From assembly GCA_963799975.1 (NCBI GenBank), contig CAWCZF010000002.1, positions 930,001 through 994,000 of the forward strand: a DNA stretch of 64,000 bases. Reading direction: 5' to 3'. This DNA is from Actinoallomurus sp963799975 (GTDB lineage Bacteria > Actinomycetota > Actinomycetes > Streptosporangiales > Streptosporangiaceae). This document shows positions 26,226 through 34,460 of the stretch, in pieces. Each line of letters starts with the position of its first letter. The stretch's first letter is position 1. The position numbers were made by a program, and so were the translations under genes. The notes under the pieces were generated by a model. That model searched no databases. It saw nothing but the letters and a program-made list of their open reading frames with translations, and was not told the DNA's origin.

Positions 26226-26998
26226 ACGCGCCGGTCGCGCGGACCAGGGCGGCGCGAGGGGACAGCCAGGGCCCGGTCGTGCTCGTGCACGGCACCCTCG
26301 ATGAGAGCCTCGGCTTCCGCCCGCTCTTCGACCAGATGCGCGGCTGGGACGTCACGACGTACGACCGCCGCGGGTGGGGGCGGTCCGCCGAGCTCGGCGT
26401 CGCAGGCCTGGAGGCACACGTCGAGGACCTGCTGTCGCTGATCCCCGAGGCTCCGCCGATCGTCATGGGGCACAGCTATGGTGGGACCGTGGCCCTCGCC
26501 GCGGCCGCGCGTGCGCCGGACCGGATCCGGGCCGTCGTGGCCTACGAACCCCCGATGCCCTGGCTGCCGTGGTGGCCAGAGCGTGCGCCGTGGGAGCGGA
26601 TCGTCCTCGACGAGGGGCGCGGCCCGGAGGCCGCCGCCGAGGCGCTCATGCGCGAGATCCTCACCGACGCGGGCTGGGAACGGCTGCCGCAGCGGATCCG
26701 CGACAAGCGGCGAGGAGAAGGCCGGCTGCTCGTCGAGGAGATGCGGCTGCTCGGTGACGAGCAGGCCGGCTTCGACCCCCTCGCCGTCGCCCCACCGGCG
26801 ATCGTCGCCGCCGGGGCGGAGGGCCTGCCCCACCACCGGCAGGTGTCCGCCCGTCTCGCCGACCTCGTACGCCATGGCCGGTACGCCGAGCTCGCCGGGG
26901 CCGGCCACGCCGCACACGTAACCGATCCGGTGGGGTTCGCCGGCCTGCTGACCGCGGCCGAGCGGTTCGCCGCCGAGAGCACCGAGGTGAGTCAATGA
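26222..26998 (+). CDS. alpha/beta hydrolase, probable releasing thioesterase
   Basis: A 258-residue alpha/beta hydrolase: oxyanion HGTLDE, nucleophile elbow GHSYGG, and C-terminal His in GAGHAAH. The GTG start overlaps the stop of the P450-A-T gene and its own stop overlaps the decarboxylase start, so all three are co-translated. By context it could free the oxidised amino acid from the carrier domain, as dedicated thioesterases do in NRPS beta-hydroxylation systems. The start is chosen by the overlap; the open frame extends further upstream inside the previous gene. Confidence 0.85.
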   Translation: MNAPVARTRAARGDSQGPVVLVHGTLDESLGFRPLFDQMRGWDVTTYDRRGWGRSAELGVAGLEAHVEDLLSLIPEAPPIVMGHSYGGTVALAAAARAPDRIRAVVAYEPPMPWLPWWPERAPWERIVLDEGRGPEAAAEALMREILTDAGWERLPQRIRDKRRGEGRLLVEEMRLLGDEQAGFDPLAVAPPAIVAAGAEGLPHHRQVSARLADLVRHGRYAELAGAGHAAHVTDPVGFAGLLTAAERFAAESTEVSQ

Positions 26999-28416
26999 AG
27001 CCAGAGGAGTTCCGCCAGGAAGGCCACCGTCTCGTCGACTGGCTGGCCGACTACATGGCCGGCGTCGAGCGCTACCCGGTGCTGAGCCAGGTGAAGCCCG
27101 GGTGGGTACGCGAGCAGCTGCCGGCCGAGGCACCCGAGCAGGGCGAGCCGTTCACCGACATCCTGGCCGACATCGACCGAATCATCCTTCCGGGCATCAC
27201 GCACTGGCAGTCGCCGAACTTCTTCGCCTACTTCCCCGCCAACGCGTCGGGCCCCTCGATTCTCGGCGAGCTCCTGTCGGCGGGTCTCGGCGTCCAGGGC
27301 ATGCTCTGGCTCACCAGCCCTGCCTGCACCGAGCTGGAGACCCACGTGCTCGACTGGGTCGTCGACCTGCTGGGGCTGCCGGCCGGATTCCGCTCCACCG
27401 GGGCCGGAGGCGGCGTGATCCAGGACAGTGCCTCCAGCGCGGTCCTGTGCGCGCTCATCGCCGCACGTGAGCGATCCACCGGCGGCGCGAGCAACCGGTC
27501 GGGCGTACGGGAACCGCTGGTCGCCTACGCCACCGACCAGGCACACAGCTCGGTGCCGAAGGCCGTGCGCATCGCCGGGCTCGGCGCCGACAACCTCCGC
27601 GTGGTCGCCACCGGCGACACCCTCGCCATGGACCCCGACGCGCTCGAGGCCGCCATCCGGGCCGATATCCAGGCGGGCCGCACGCCCTGCTTCGCGGTCG
27701 CCACCGTGGGCACCACCGCGTCGACGGCGATCGACCCGCTGGAGCGGATCGCCGCGGTCTGCCGCCGCCACGGCGTCTGGCTCCACGTCGACGCCGCGAT
27801 GGCCGGCAGCGCCGCGATCTGCCCGGAGTTCCGCGGCATCCAGGCCGGTCTCGACCAGGCGGACAGCTATTGCTTCAACCCGCACAAGTGGCTGCTCACC
27901 AACTTCGACTGCGACTGCTTCTACGTCGCGGACCGTGATGCCCTGGTCAACGCGCTCAGCATCGTCCCGGAGTACCTCCGCAATTCGGCGACCGAGTCCG
28001 GCGCCGTCATCGACTACCGCGACTGGCAGATCTCCCTCGGCCGCCGGTTCCGCGCGCTCAAACTGTGGTTCGTGCTCCGCAGCTACGGCGCCGAGGGACT
28101 GCGCGCGATGGTACGGCGCCACATCGACCTGGCCCGCTGGTTCGCCGCCCAGGTCGAGGAGTCACGTGACTTCGAGCTCGCCGCACCGACGCCGCTGAAC
28201 CTCGTGTGCTTCCGTCACCGGGCGGGCGACGACGCCACGCGGCACGTACTGGACACCGTGAACGCCTCGGGCCGGATCTTCCTCACCCACGCCAAGCTCC
28301 ACGGCCACATGGTGCTGCGCCTGTCGGTGGGCCAGGAACACACCGACCGGCAGCACGTCGAGCAGGCGTGGGACATCCTCCGTGACGCGGCGGCCCAGGC
28401 TCCGCCGCCGCGGTAG
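26995..28416 (+). CDS. PLP-dependent aromatic-type L-amino acid decarboxylase
   Basis: A 473-residue group II decarboxylase. HWQSPNFFAYFPANAS is the active-site loop of aromatic amino acid decarboxylases; TDQAHSSV (His184) stacks on PLP, VDAAMAGSA (Asp266) pairs with the pyridine nitrogen, and NPHKW (Lys298) forms the Schiff base. The N-terminus MKPEEFRQEGHRLVDWLADY is also typical of this group. Substrates in the family are Trp, Tyr, Phe, DOPA and relatives; which one is used cannot be read here. The ATG overlaps the previous stop (ATGA). With the upstream enzymes it would turn a carrier-activated, oxidised amino acid into an amine. Confidence 0.92.
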   Translation: MKPEEFRQEGHRLVDWLADYMAGVERYPVLSQVKPGWVREQLPAEAPEQGEPFTDILADIDRIILPGITHWQSPNFFAYFPANASGPSILGELLSAGLGVQGMLWLTSPACTELETHVLDWVVDLLGLPAGFRSTGAGGGVIQDSASSAVLCALIAARERSTGGASNRSGVREPLVAYATDQAHSSVPKAVRIAGLGADNLRVVATGDTLAMDPDALEAAIRADIQAGRTPCFAVATVGTTASTAIDPLERIAAVCRRHGVWLHVDAAMAGSAAICPEFRGIQAGLDQADSYCFNPHKWLLTNFDCDCFYVADRDALVNALSIVPEYLRNSATESGAVIDYRDWQISLGRRFRALKLWFVLRSYGAEGLRAMVRRHIDLARWFAAQVEESRDFELAAPTPLNLVCFRHRAGDDATRHVLDTVNASGRIFLTHAKLHGHMVLRLSVGQEHTDRQHVEQAWDILRDAAAQAPPPR

Positions 28417-28418
28417 GC

Positions 28419-28441
28419 GGCCTGAGCCCGGGCCTCAGGCC
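28419..28441. terminator. bidirectional hairpin between convergent genes
   Basis: Arms GGCCTGAG (28419-28426) and CTCAGGCC (28434-28441) flank a 7-base GC loop between the decarboxylase stop and the convergent TPR gene's stop. Confidence 0.5.
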
Positions 28442-30366
28442 GGTTGGTAGCTGCAACGCGCGCCGGTGTGCACGGTGGCGCGCAGGACGGCGCCGATGAT
28501 CGGATCGGCCGCGGCGATGCGGTCGAGTGCCCGCCGGATGGCCTTGCCCACGGCGACGCGTGCCCGTTCCTCGTCGTCGCGGAAGTGCCGGAGCCGCCCG
28601 CCCAGTCCGGCCGCCGCCGTGATCTCGGCGATCAGCCAGTCGCGCTCGGCGCGGAGCGCGTTGGCCCGTTCGAGGTCGTGCCGGGCATCGAGTTCCTCGA
28701 TGTCGGCGTCCAGGCGGGTCAGACGCTCCTTGTACTGGCGCCTGGCCTCGTCGTCCAGCAGCGGCTGGGCGGGACCACCGCGTTCGTCGGCCGGCTCCGG
28801 ACCCGAGGCCAGGTCGATGGCGCGGATCTCGCGGTACGGGTTGGCGAGCAGCGTGGCCAGGTGGCGCATTCCCACTCTGTCGTCGACCAGCGCCGTACGG
28901 CCGCCGAACTCGATCCGCCAGCGACTGCCGGACCGGCCGCACGTGACCTTGGAGTCGGTCGCGGGCGCCGCCGTGGCCGAGATGCCCGAGGGCAGCGTCA
29001 TGCCCAGCTGCGTCGCCTCCTGTACTGCCAAGGTCAGCTCGCGTAGCGCCTCCTCGCTGCCCGGCCCGTCCCGCAGTGCGAGCGCCTGCCCCAGCCGGGC
29101 GCGAGAGAGCGTGACCGCCGGCCAGTGGCCCAGCGCCAGGTTGTCGCGTACGGCCTGGCGCAGGTGTGTGACCGCCGTGTCCGCCTGACCCGTCGTCAGG
29201 GCGGCGACGCCGAGGGTGTGGTGCGCGGAGCCCAGGCAGGCGAAACCGAGGCTCACGACCACGGGCAGGTGCGCGTACGGCAGCAGGAGATCGTACGCCT
29301 GCGCGGCGATCTCGGTGTCCCCGAGCAGGTGCGCCGCCTCCACGATGAGGTACATCGACAGCGACCAGGTACCCGAGTGCGGCAGGCGCGCCAGGCCCGG
29401 GCCACAGACCTTGGCCAGGGCACTCGTCGCGAGCCGCCGGTCCCCCGCGGTGGCCGCCGCGAGCGCCAGCGAGGGGAAGGCGCTGTCGTCGGCCGGGTTG
29501 AGCTGCGGGGCGTTCATGAGTTCGGACAGCGACGGGACGAGTTCGCCGATCCGGCCCTGGTACCAGCGGATCGTGCCGAGCTGGGCCCAGTACGGCCCGA
29601 CAGGGAAGGGGAAGCCGGCCGCCTTTCCCCGGTCGGCGCAGGCCGCCGCCTGCTCCTCGGCCGCGGCGAACCGCCCGTCGCGGATGCCGAGCATCACCTC
29701 GAGCGCCTTGGGCACGTATCCGATGGCCAGATGGTCCCCTTGGGCGAGCTGGGTGCGCAGCTCCTCCAGCCGTCGCCCGGCGTACGGATCGCCGCTCTGG
29801 AACAGCGCGACGGTGCACCACATCAACCCCATGAGCAGGTCGTGTCGCCGGCCGGTACGCGACGCCGCGGCGAGCAGTTCCCTGGCCAGGTCGAGCCGCA
29901 GGGCCGTGTGCGCCGGCCCCATGACGCAGTGCAGCGCGCCACCCAGCGCCTCGGCCACGGCCACCGGGTCATCGCCGCGCATCGCCTCCTCGACCAGGGC
30001 GAGAGTCGCCTCATGGCCGCCGGTGAGGTAGTCCTGCTCGGCGACCAGCCGCAGGCACAGCCGTCGTCCCAGCGGTGACCGCGGGTCCAGCCGCGACAGC
30101 GCCTCACGCTGACGCGCGCGTACCTTCTCCGCCTCCGCCGACGGGCGCCGCTCCTGCGCCCACATCCCGTTCATGCCGAGCGCGGCGCGTGCCATGCCCG
30201 TGCCGTCCCCGCGTGCCTCGGCGGCCACGTACGCGGCGTCGAACCATTCGCGCGCCTCGCCCAGGCTCCCGCCGGCCAGCAGCGTGTCCTCGCCCTGCCG
30301 CAGGAGTGACGCGGTCTCGTCGTCCCCCTCCGGGGGACGTTCCTTCAGTGCCGGCGATCCGTACAT
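28435..30366 (-). CDS. TPR-rich regulator-like protein with actinobacterial C-terminal domain
   Basis: A 643-residue cytoplasmic protein. Most of it is helical TPR-like repeats. The last 170 residues, with WRIEFGGRTALVDDRVGMRH, LATLLANPYREIRAIDL and a coiled coil through LDADIEELDARHDLERANAL to ARVAVGKAIRRALDRIAAAD, match a C-terminal region found on large actinobacterial AAA/TPR regulators. No ATPase or HTH motif is present, so it may be a truncated or scaffold form. ATG 30366 is favoured over 30456 because the upstream segment lacks domain character. It sits between the decarboxylase (convergent) and the AraC gene and may regulate the cluster (inference). Confidence 0.7.
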   Translation of the reverse strand: MYGSPALKERPPEGDDETASLLRQGEDTLLAGGSLGEAREWFDAAYVAAEARGDGTGMARAALGMNGMWAQERRPSAEAEKVRARQREALSRLDPRSPLGRRLCLRLVAEQDYLTGGHEATLALVEEAMRGDDPVAVAEALGGALHCVMGPAHTALRLDLARELLAAASRTGRRHDLLMGLMWCTVALFQSGDPYAGRRLEELRTQLAQGDHLAIGYVPKALEVMLGIRDGRFAAAEEQAAACADRGKAAGFPFPVGPYWAQLGTIRWYQGRIGELVPSLSELMNAPQLNPADDSAFPSLALAAATAGDRRLATSALAKVCGPGLARLPHSGTWSLSMYLIVEAAHLLGDTEIAAQAYDLLLPYAHLPVVVSLGFACLGSAHHTLGVAALTTGQADTAVTHLRQAVRDNLALGHWPAVTLSRARLGQALALRDGPGSEEALRELTLAVQEATQLGMTLPSGISATAAPATDSKVTCGRSGSRWRIEFGGRTALVDDRVGMRHLATLLANPYREIRAIDLASGPEPADERGGPAQPLLDDEARRQYKERLTRLDADIEELDARHDLERANALRAERDWLIAEITAAAGLGGRLRHFRDDEERARVAVGKAIRRALDRIAAADPIIGAVLRATVHTGARCSYQPA

Positions 30367-30485
30367 CGTTGCACCCCAGTGGCGTCCGACAGCCCCGTAC
30401 GAGCGTGAGGTCCACGTTGCCTGACGCGTACGGAAGGGGTGTTGCCGTCTGTGCACTCAGCGGTTGCGTGTCACGCAAACGCACA

Positions 30486-31445
30486 TCACGTTCTCAGGTC
30501 GACCGCCGGCCCCAGCGACAGTCTGCGCACCTCGGCGGGGGTACGGCCGTACTCACGGCGGAAGGCGCGGTGGAAACTCGCGACGTTGACGAAGCCCGCC
30601 TCGACGGCCACGTCGATGATGCGCAGGTGTGAGCGCGTCGGCTCCCGCAGGTCGCGCCACGCGCCGTCCAGCCGGCGGCGGCGCACCTCCTCGGCGTAGC
30701 TGCGCGGGCGGGCGGCGAACACCGCGTACAGCTGGCGTACCGAGACGCCGAGACGACGTGCCGTGGCCGCCGCGGACAGGTCATGGTCGGCGAGGTGCTC
30801 CTCGATGTCGTTGAGTGCGGCGGCGTGCAGCCGATCGTGCCGATGCGGAACGGGCGGCGGGACGCTCCCCTGCTCGAGCGTGACCGCCAGCAACCCGGCG
30901 GCGTTGACGGCGAGCCGCGCCGCGGTGGCGTCCGAGAGGCCGTCGCCGGTGAGCGCGAGGAGCGCGTGGCGTGCCGCCGCGCCGGCTCCCGCCGTGGTGG
31001 CCAGGCGGGTCGCGGTGGGCACCGGCGCCTCGAGCTGGCCGCCCAGGAGCTGCCCGGGCACGTAGAACGACAGTTGACGGAAGTCGTCCCAGAAGTCGAA
31101 CGTGAACGGCTCGCTGGTGTCCACGACCGCGATGTCGCCCGGTCGTAAGACGGTCGTGCGGCCGTGCTGCTCCATCAGGCTGGTGCCCCTGATCTGGAGA
31201 TTGGCGTAGAAGCCGCGCTGGGGACTCTGTTCGATGTCGTACGCCGCGCGCTGCACGCGTTGGCGCTGCGAGTCGATCTGGGCGATGCTCAGCTCGGCGA
31301 GCCGCCGCTGGGCGACCGTCCCGGCGAAGCCGTCCCGCAGCTCCGATTCGGGGGTCAGGGCGAGGAACGCCTCGCAGATGAGCTCGCGCCAGCGCTCGAA
31401 CTGTCCCGCACGCGGCGCGTCCAGGCTCGACCAACGTTGGATCAC
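30486..31445 (-). CDS. AraC-family transcriptional regulator
   Basis: A 319-residue regulator. The N-terminal part (about 1-190) looks like the AraC_binding_2 ligand domain (LRPGDIAVVDTSEPFTFDF, YVPGQLLGG). The C-terminal AraC HTH pair has LSAAATARRLGVSVRQLYAVF and IIDVAVEAGFVNVASFHRAFRREYGRTPAEVR. Regulators with this N-terminal domain include FeaR, which responds to aromatic amines. That is suggestive because an aromatic-type decarboxylase lies 2.1 kb away, but this is inference. Confidence 0.9.
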   Translation of the reverse strand: MIQRWSSLDAPRAGQFERWRELICEAFLALTPESELRDGFAGTVAQRRLAELSIAQIDSQRQRVQRAAYDIEQSPQRGFYANLQIRGTSLMEQHGRTTVLRPGDIAVVDTSEPFTFDFWDDFRQLSFYVPGQLLGGQLEAPVPTATRLATTAGAGAAARHALLALTGDGLSDATAARLAVNAAGLLAVTLEQGSVPPPVPHRHDRLHAAALNDIEEHLADHDLSAAATARRLGVSVRQLYAVFAARPRSYAEEVRRRRLDGAWRDLREPTRSHLRIIDVAVEAGFVNVASFHRAFRREYGRTPAEVRRLSLGPAVDLRT

Positions 31446-31686
31446 GACGCCTCCAGCGTTCCCGTCTCCCCATTGTCAAGCCGCAGTCCCCGCCAGGGAA
31501 TTCCCGTGATGCGGCCGACCGAGGACGAACTTCGGAAAGTTCTTGAACGGGTGCGCATGGCCAGTAATTCAGAAGAGACGGCCCGCCGTCGAGGGAATTT
31601 CGGCACGATTGAAGTTCGCTGCGCTCGGCGGCACCGAGGCCACGACCGGGCATGCACCCAGCCGAAGCCAGAGCGAGGGAACCGTG

Positions 31687-31860
31687 ATGCCGACCGATGG
31701 GGAACTCCAGGCGATCGACGCCTGGTGGCGTGCGGCGAACTACCTGTCGGCAGGCATGGTCTACCCGCGCGCGATCCACTGCTGCGCCGGCCACTTCGCC
31801 GGAGGACGTCTGCCGCGGCTACTGGGCCGCCGGGGCACGTCTCCGGGCCCCCGCCGAACT
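31687..31860 (+). pseudogene. phosphoketolase (xfp) N-terminal remnant
   Basis: From ATG 31687 the frame encodes LQAIDAWWRAANYLSAGMVY, the N-terminal signature of phosphoketolase, then after a deletion PRLLGRRGTSPGP, which matches the family's RLLGHWGTSPG block. The residues between these blocks are mostly missing and the frame then decays. Phosphoketolase is normally about 790 residues, so this is a relic. GAGGGAA still precedes the ATG. Confidence 0.7.
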
Positions 31861-32086
31861 CACCGACGTCCTAAAACACCGCTCCGCCATGCTCGCCCTC
31901 GCCGGCACCGCCGGCGTCGGAGAGCACACCCCGGACCTGCGGCGACGAGCCGCCGAGAGGCCGCGATTCCTCGGCATCGCCATCGACCCGGCCCGCGAGG
32001 ACACCACGGACGCGGAGATCGGCACGCCTGATGCCCCCGTACGCACGTTCGTCATCACCGCCCCCGAAGACCTCGAAATCGCCCCC
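31847..32086 (+). pseudogene. acetate kinase (ackA) C-terminal remnant
   Basis: In another frame, LTDVLKHRSAMLALAGT followed by GVGEHTPDLRRRAAERPRFL, GIAIDPAR and TAPEDLEIA corresponds to C-terminal segments of acetate kinase (the SGLLGLSG, GGVGENSPEVR, LGxxLD and TDEELxIA blocks), with the residues between the first two deleted. xfp and ackA are commonly adjacent in actinomycetes, so one deletion appears to have removed the end of xfp and most of ackA. Confidence 0.65.
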
Positions 32087-32196
32087 GGAGTCCCGTACGG
32101 CCCTCGACGGCTAGGCCGACTTTTCCGGCCGCACCCCGCCGGGCGGCGCAATTCCGGTAAGAATGGCGACATGAGCGGCGACGGGGCAGGCGCCTG

Positions 32197-33315
32197 ATGA
32201 AGAAGGTGTTCATCAGCCACAGCTCGGCCGGCGACTCGTTCTCCGCGCGAGTGCGGAACCTCGTACGTGACGGGCTCCGGGGCAAGGGTTATGAGGTGCT
32301 CGTCGACACGGACGTGCTGAAACCGGGGCAGGAATGGTGCCCGGTTCTCTACGAGTGGCTGGCCGAATGCCACGCCGCCATCGTTCTGCTGAACAACGCG
32401 GCGTTGGCGTCCTCATGGGTACGCCGCGAGGTCAACATTCTCATGTGGCGGCGTGCGCTCACCGGCGCGCCGTACGTCGTGCCGGCGCTGGTCGGCGACG
32501 TGGGCCTGGCCGAGGTTCGAGCCCAGGGGTTCGGCGACATCGCGCCGCTGCACATGGCGCGGTCCGTGTCCGATGCGGCGCCTGAGCGCCGGGGCGAGGC
32601 GCTCGCCGAGTCGATCCTCGAGCGATTCGCCGAAGTGCCGGACGGCGCGGACACGCAAGACAGCATGCGGCGATGGCTCGACCAGATCGCCGGATATCTC
32701 CAGCAGGTCACCGACGACGACCGCCTGGTGGAGATGGGACGCCGGCTGGACATCGGGGAGGAGGACCTGGGGCGGTTGCGTTTACCGGTCGGGGCGGACA
32801 GATATCTGGCGTACCAGCTTCTGGGCAGCACACTCCAGGTGCGCCTCGACAGCGCCGTCTGGGAGATCGTTGAGTATCTACGCGACGACCTGCGCCTTTT
32901 CCTCACGCTCATCGCTCCCACCTGGGTTGACGGTGAGATCGCGCGCAAGCTGCTTCCGTCCGTGCAGACGCCGCAAGGGTTCGTGGTGGCCCTCAACCTC
33001 CACGATCAACGGATCGGGCGGCAGCACCTTTATCGGGCATTCTGCGGTGATTCGCCCCGCTATCGGTATCGGACGGCCGGCGGTCAGGCTCGGGGCGAGA
33101 ACGGTCGCGACGAACTCCTGGCCGAGTGCCTGGCCGCGGTACGCAAGCTCGCCGGTCTTCCCTCGTACCGGCCGATCGAGGCCGCGCACGAGCATCCGCG
33201 TCCGGGAGTCGGGCATTACCTGATCATCAAGACACTCGGTGCGCGAGCGGAGACGGTCGGATGGGTCTCCGATCGCTCCTGCACGACTTCCCCTGGCTGC
33301 TGGTGGTGCTGTTGA
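32197..33315 (+). CDS. TIR-domain protein, probable effector of a conflict system
   Basis: A 372-residue protein starting MKKVFISHSSAGDSFSARVR, a TIR domain (about 1-140) with VDTDVLKPGQEW and LASSWVRREV. Glu78 is at the place of the catalytic Glu of NAD-cleaving TIR domains. The rest is an uncharacterised helical region (about 150-330). The final 18 codons lose codon bias: from about 33261 coding character moves to the frame of the next small ORF, which could mean a frameshift or an overlapping gene. It heads a run of five genes with a MoxR ATPase, vWA-like protein and NTPase. Confidence 0.85.
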   Translation: MKKVFISHSSAGDSFSARVRNLVRDGLRGKGYEVLVDTDVLKPGQEWCPVLYEWLAECHAAIVLLNNAALASSWVRREVNILMWRRALTGAPYVVPALVGDVGLAEVRAQGFGDIAPLHMARSVSDAAPERRGEALAESILERFAEVPDGADTQDSMRRWLDQIAGYLQQVTDDDRLVEMGRRLDIGEEDLGRLRLPVGADRYLAYQLLGSTLQVRLDSAVWEIVEYLRDDLRLFLTLIAPTWVDGEIARKLLPSVQTPQGFVVALNLHDQRIGRQHLYRAFCGDSPRYRYRTAGGQARGENGRDELLAECLAAVRKLAGLPSYRPIEAAHEHPRPGVGHYLIIKTLGARAETVGWVSDRSCTTSPGCWWCC

Positions 33316-33491
33316 CCGGTGACGAGATCCTCGACCAGGAAGCGTCGGACCGATGGGGACTGTATGGCGCCACCATGCCATCGCCCGCGTTGGCCGCCGG
33401 AGTCGAGGAGGCGGCGTTGAAATGGAATGAGGACCTGTGGCGCCTGACCGATGAGGTCGATCAGGGTGCGATGTGGAGCGGCAATGGTTGA
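33261..33491 (+). CDS. small ORF, separate subunit or shifted C-terminus of the TIR protein
   Basis: A 76-codon frame from ATG 33261 with strong GC-rich third positions, beginning MGLRSLLHDFPWLLVVLLTG. It overlaps the TIR gene by 55 bases in the -1 frame and overlaps the MoxR start by 8 bases. Either it is a small acidic, Trp-rich protein co-translated with both neighbours, or the TIR gene carries a frameshift (real, programmed or a sequencing error) and this is its natural end. No family recognised. Confidence 0.6.
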   Translation: MGLRSLLHDFPWLLVVLLTGDEILDQEASDRWGLYGATMPSPALAAGVEEAALKWNEDLWRLTDEVDQGAMWSGNG

Positions 33492-34458
33492 GTGGGTGCA
33501 GGATTCTCCCGATCAGCGCGACGGGAGGATCTACGTCATGACCGACGACCTCCAGCTGGCCGTGGACGTCGCCCTGGCGACCGGGCGTCCCCTGCTCCTG
33601 CGCGGGGAGTCGGGGTCGGGCAAGTCGTCCTTGGCGGCCTACGTCGCCCGGCAACGGGAATGGCGCTACTACGAGCACGTGGTCACCTCGCGTACCCAGG
33701 CGAGAGACCTGCTCTGGACGTTCGACAGCGTGCGGAAATTGGCCGACGCGCAGGCGTACGCACGATCGCCGCAGGAACTCGACGACTTCCGCTATGTCGA
33801 ACCCCAGGTGCTGTGGTGGGCGTACGCACCCCGATCCGCTTCCCGCCGTGGACGGAGCGCCGGGGCGCACGACCGGGCGCGTTTGGCCGACGACCACCTG
33901 GATCCGGCCGCCGACGCCAACCGCGGTCGTTCGCCGGACCACGCCGTGGTGCTCATCGACGAGGTCGACAAGGCGGATCCGGATCTGCCGAACAGCCTCC
34001 TCGTACCGCTCGCGTCGGGTGAGTTCCGTGTCTCGGAGACCGGAACCCTGGTCGTCAAGGAACCTCCCCTGGGCCCTGCGGATCCTCGGATCACCCGTCA
34101 TCTCGTCGTCGTCACCACGAATGAGGAGCGTGAGCTTCCGCAGGCCTTCCTGCGCCGATGTGTCATCGCCTGGTTGCCCCAACCGGGCTTGGTGCGGTTG
34201 GTGGAGATCGCCGAAGCGCACCTGCTGGCCTACACCGGCGGCTGCGAACCCGAGGACCTGGCTCTGGCGAAGGCGCTGGCCGCTGAGATCGTCCGGGCTC
34301 GGGAGGACGCACGGAAACGGGCGATCCGCGGACCGAGCACGGCCGAATACCTGGACGCGCTTCGTGCCTGCCGCGCCCTGGGGATCCGGGTCGACGACGA
34401 CCGCTGGCGGGTGCTTCGCGACCTCGTCTTGGTCAAGCGGCAACAACCCGGCGACTGA
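33484..34458 (+). CDS. MoxR-like AAA+ ATPase
   Basis: A 324-residue AAA+ ATPase: Walker A RGESGSGKSS, Walker B VVLIDEVDKADPDLPN, sensor-1 VVTTNEERELPQAFLRRC. MoxR-type ATPases act with vWA proteins as chaperone-like switches, and in actinobacterial and cyanobacterial conflict systems the MoxR-vWA pair is coupled to effectors such as TIR. The ATG at 33484 overlaps the previous small ORF; the vWA-like gene starts two bases after this stop. Confidence 0.88.
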   Translation: MVEWVQDSPDQRDGRIYVMTDDLQLAVDVALATGRPLLLRGESGSGKSSLAAYVARQREWRYYEHVVTSRTQARDLLWTFDSVRKLADAQAYARSPQELDDFRYVEPQVLWWAYAPRSASRRGRSAGAHDRARLADDHLDPAADANRGRSPDHAVVLIDEVDKADPDLPNSLLVPLASGEFRVSETGTLVVKEPPLGPADPRITRHLVVVTTNEERELPQAFLRRCVIAWLPQPGLVRLVEIAEAHLLAYTGGCEPEDLALAKALAAEIVRAREDARKRAIRGPSTAEYLDALRACRALGIRVDDDRWRVLRDLVLVKRQQPGD

Positions 34459-34460
34459 CC

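Noticed and set aside
28283..29821. 512-codon minus-strand frame across the TPR gene and decarboxylase end
   Set aside because: Gly/Arg/Pro-rich shadow of the TPR gene in another frame.
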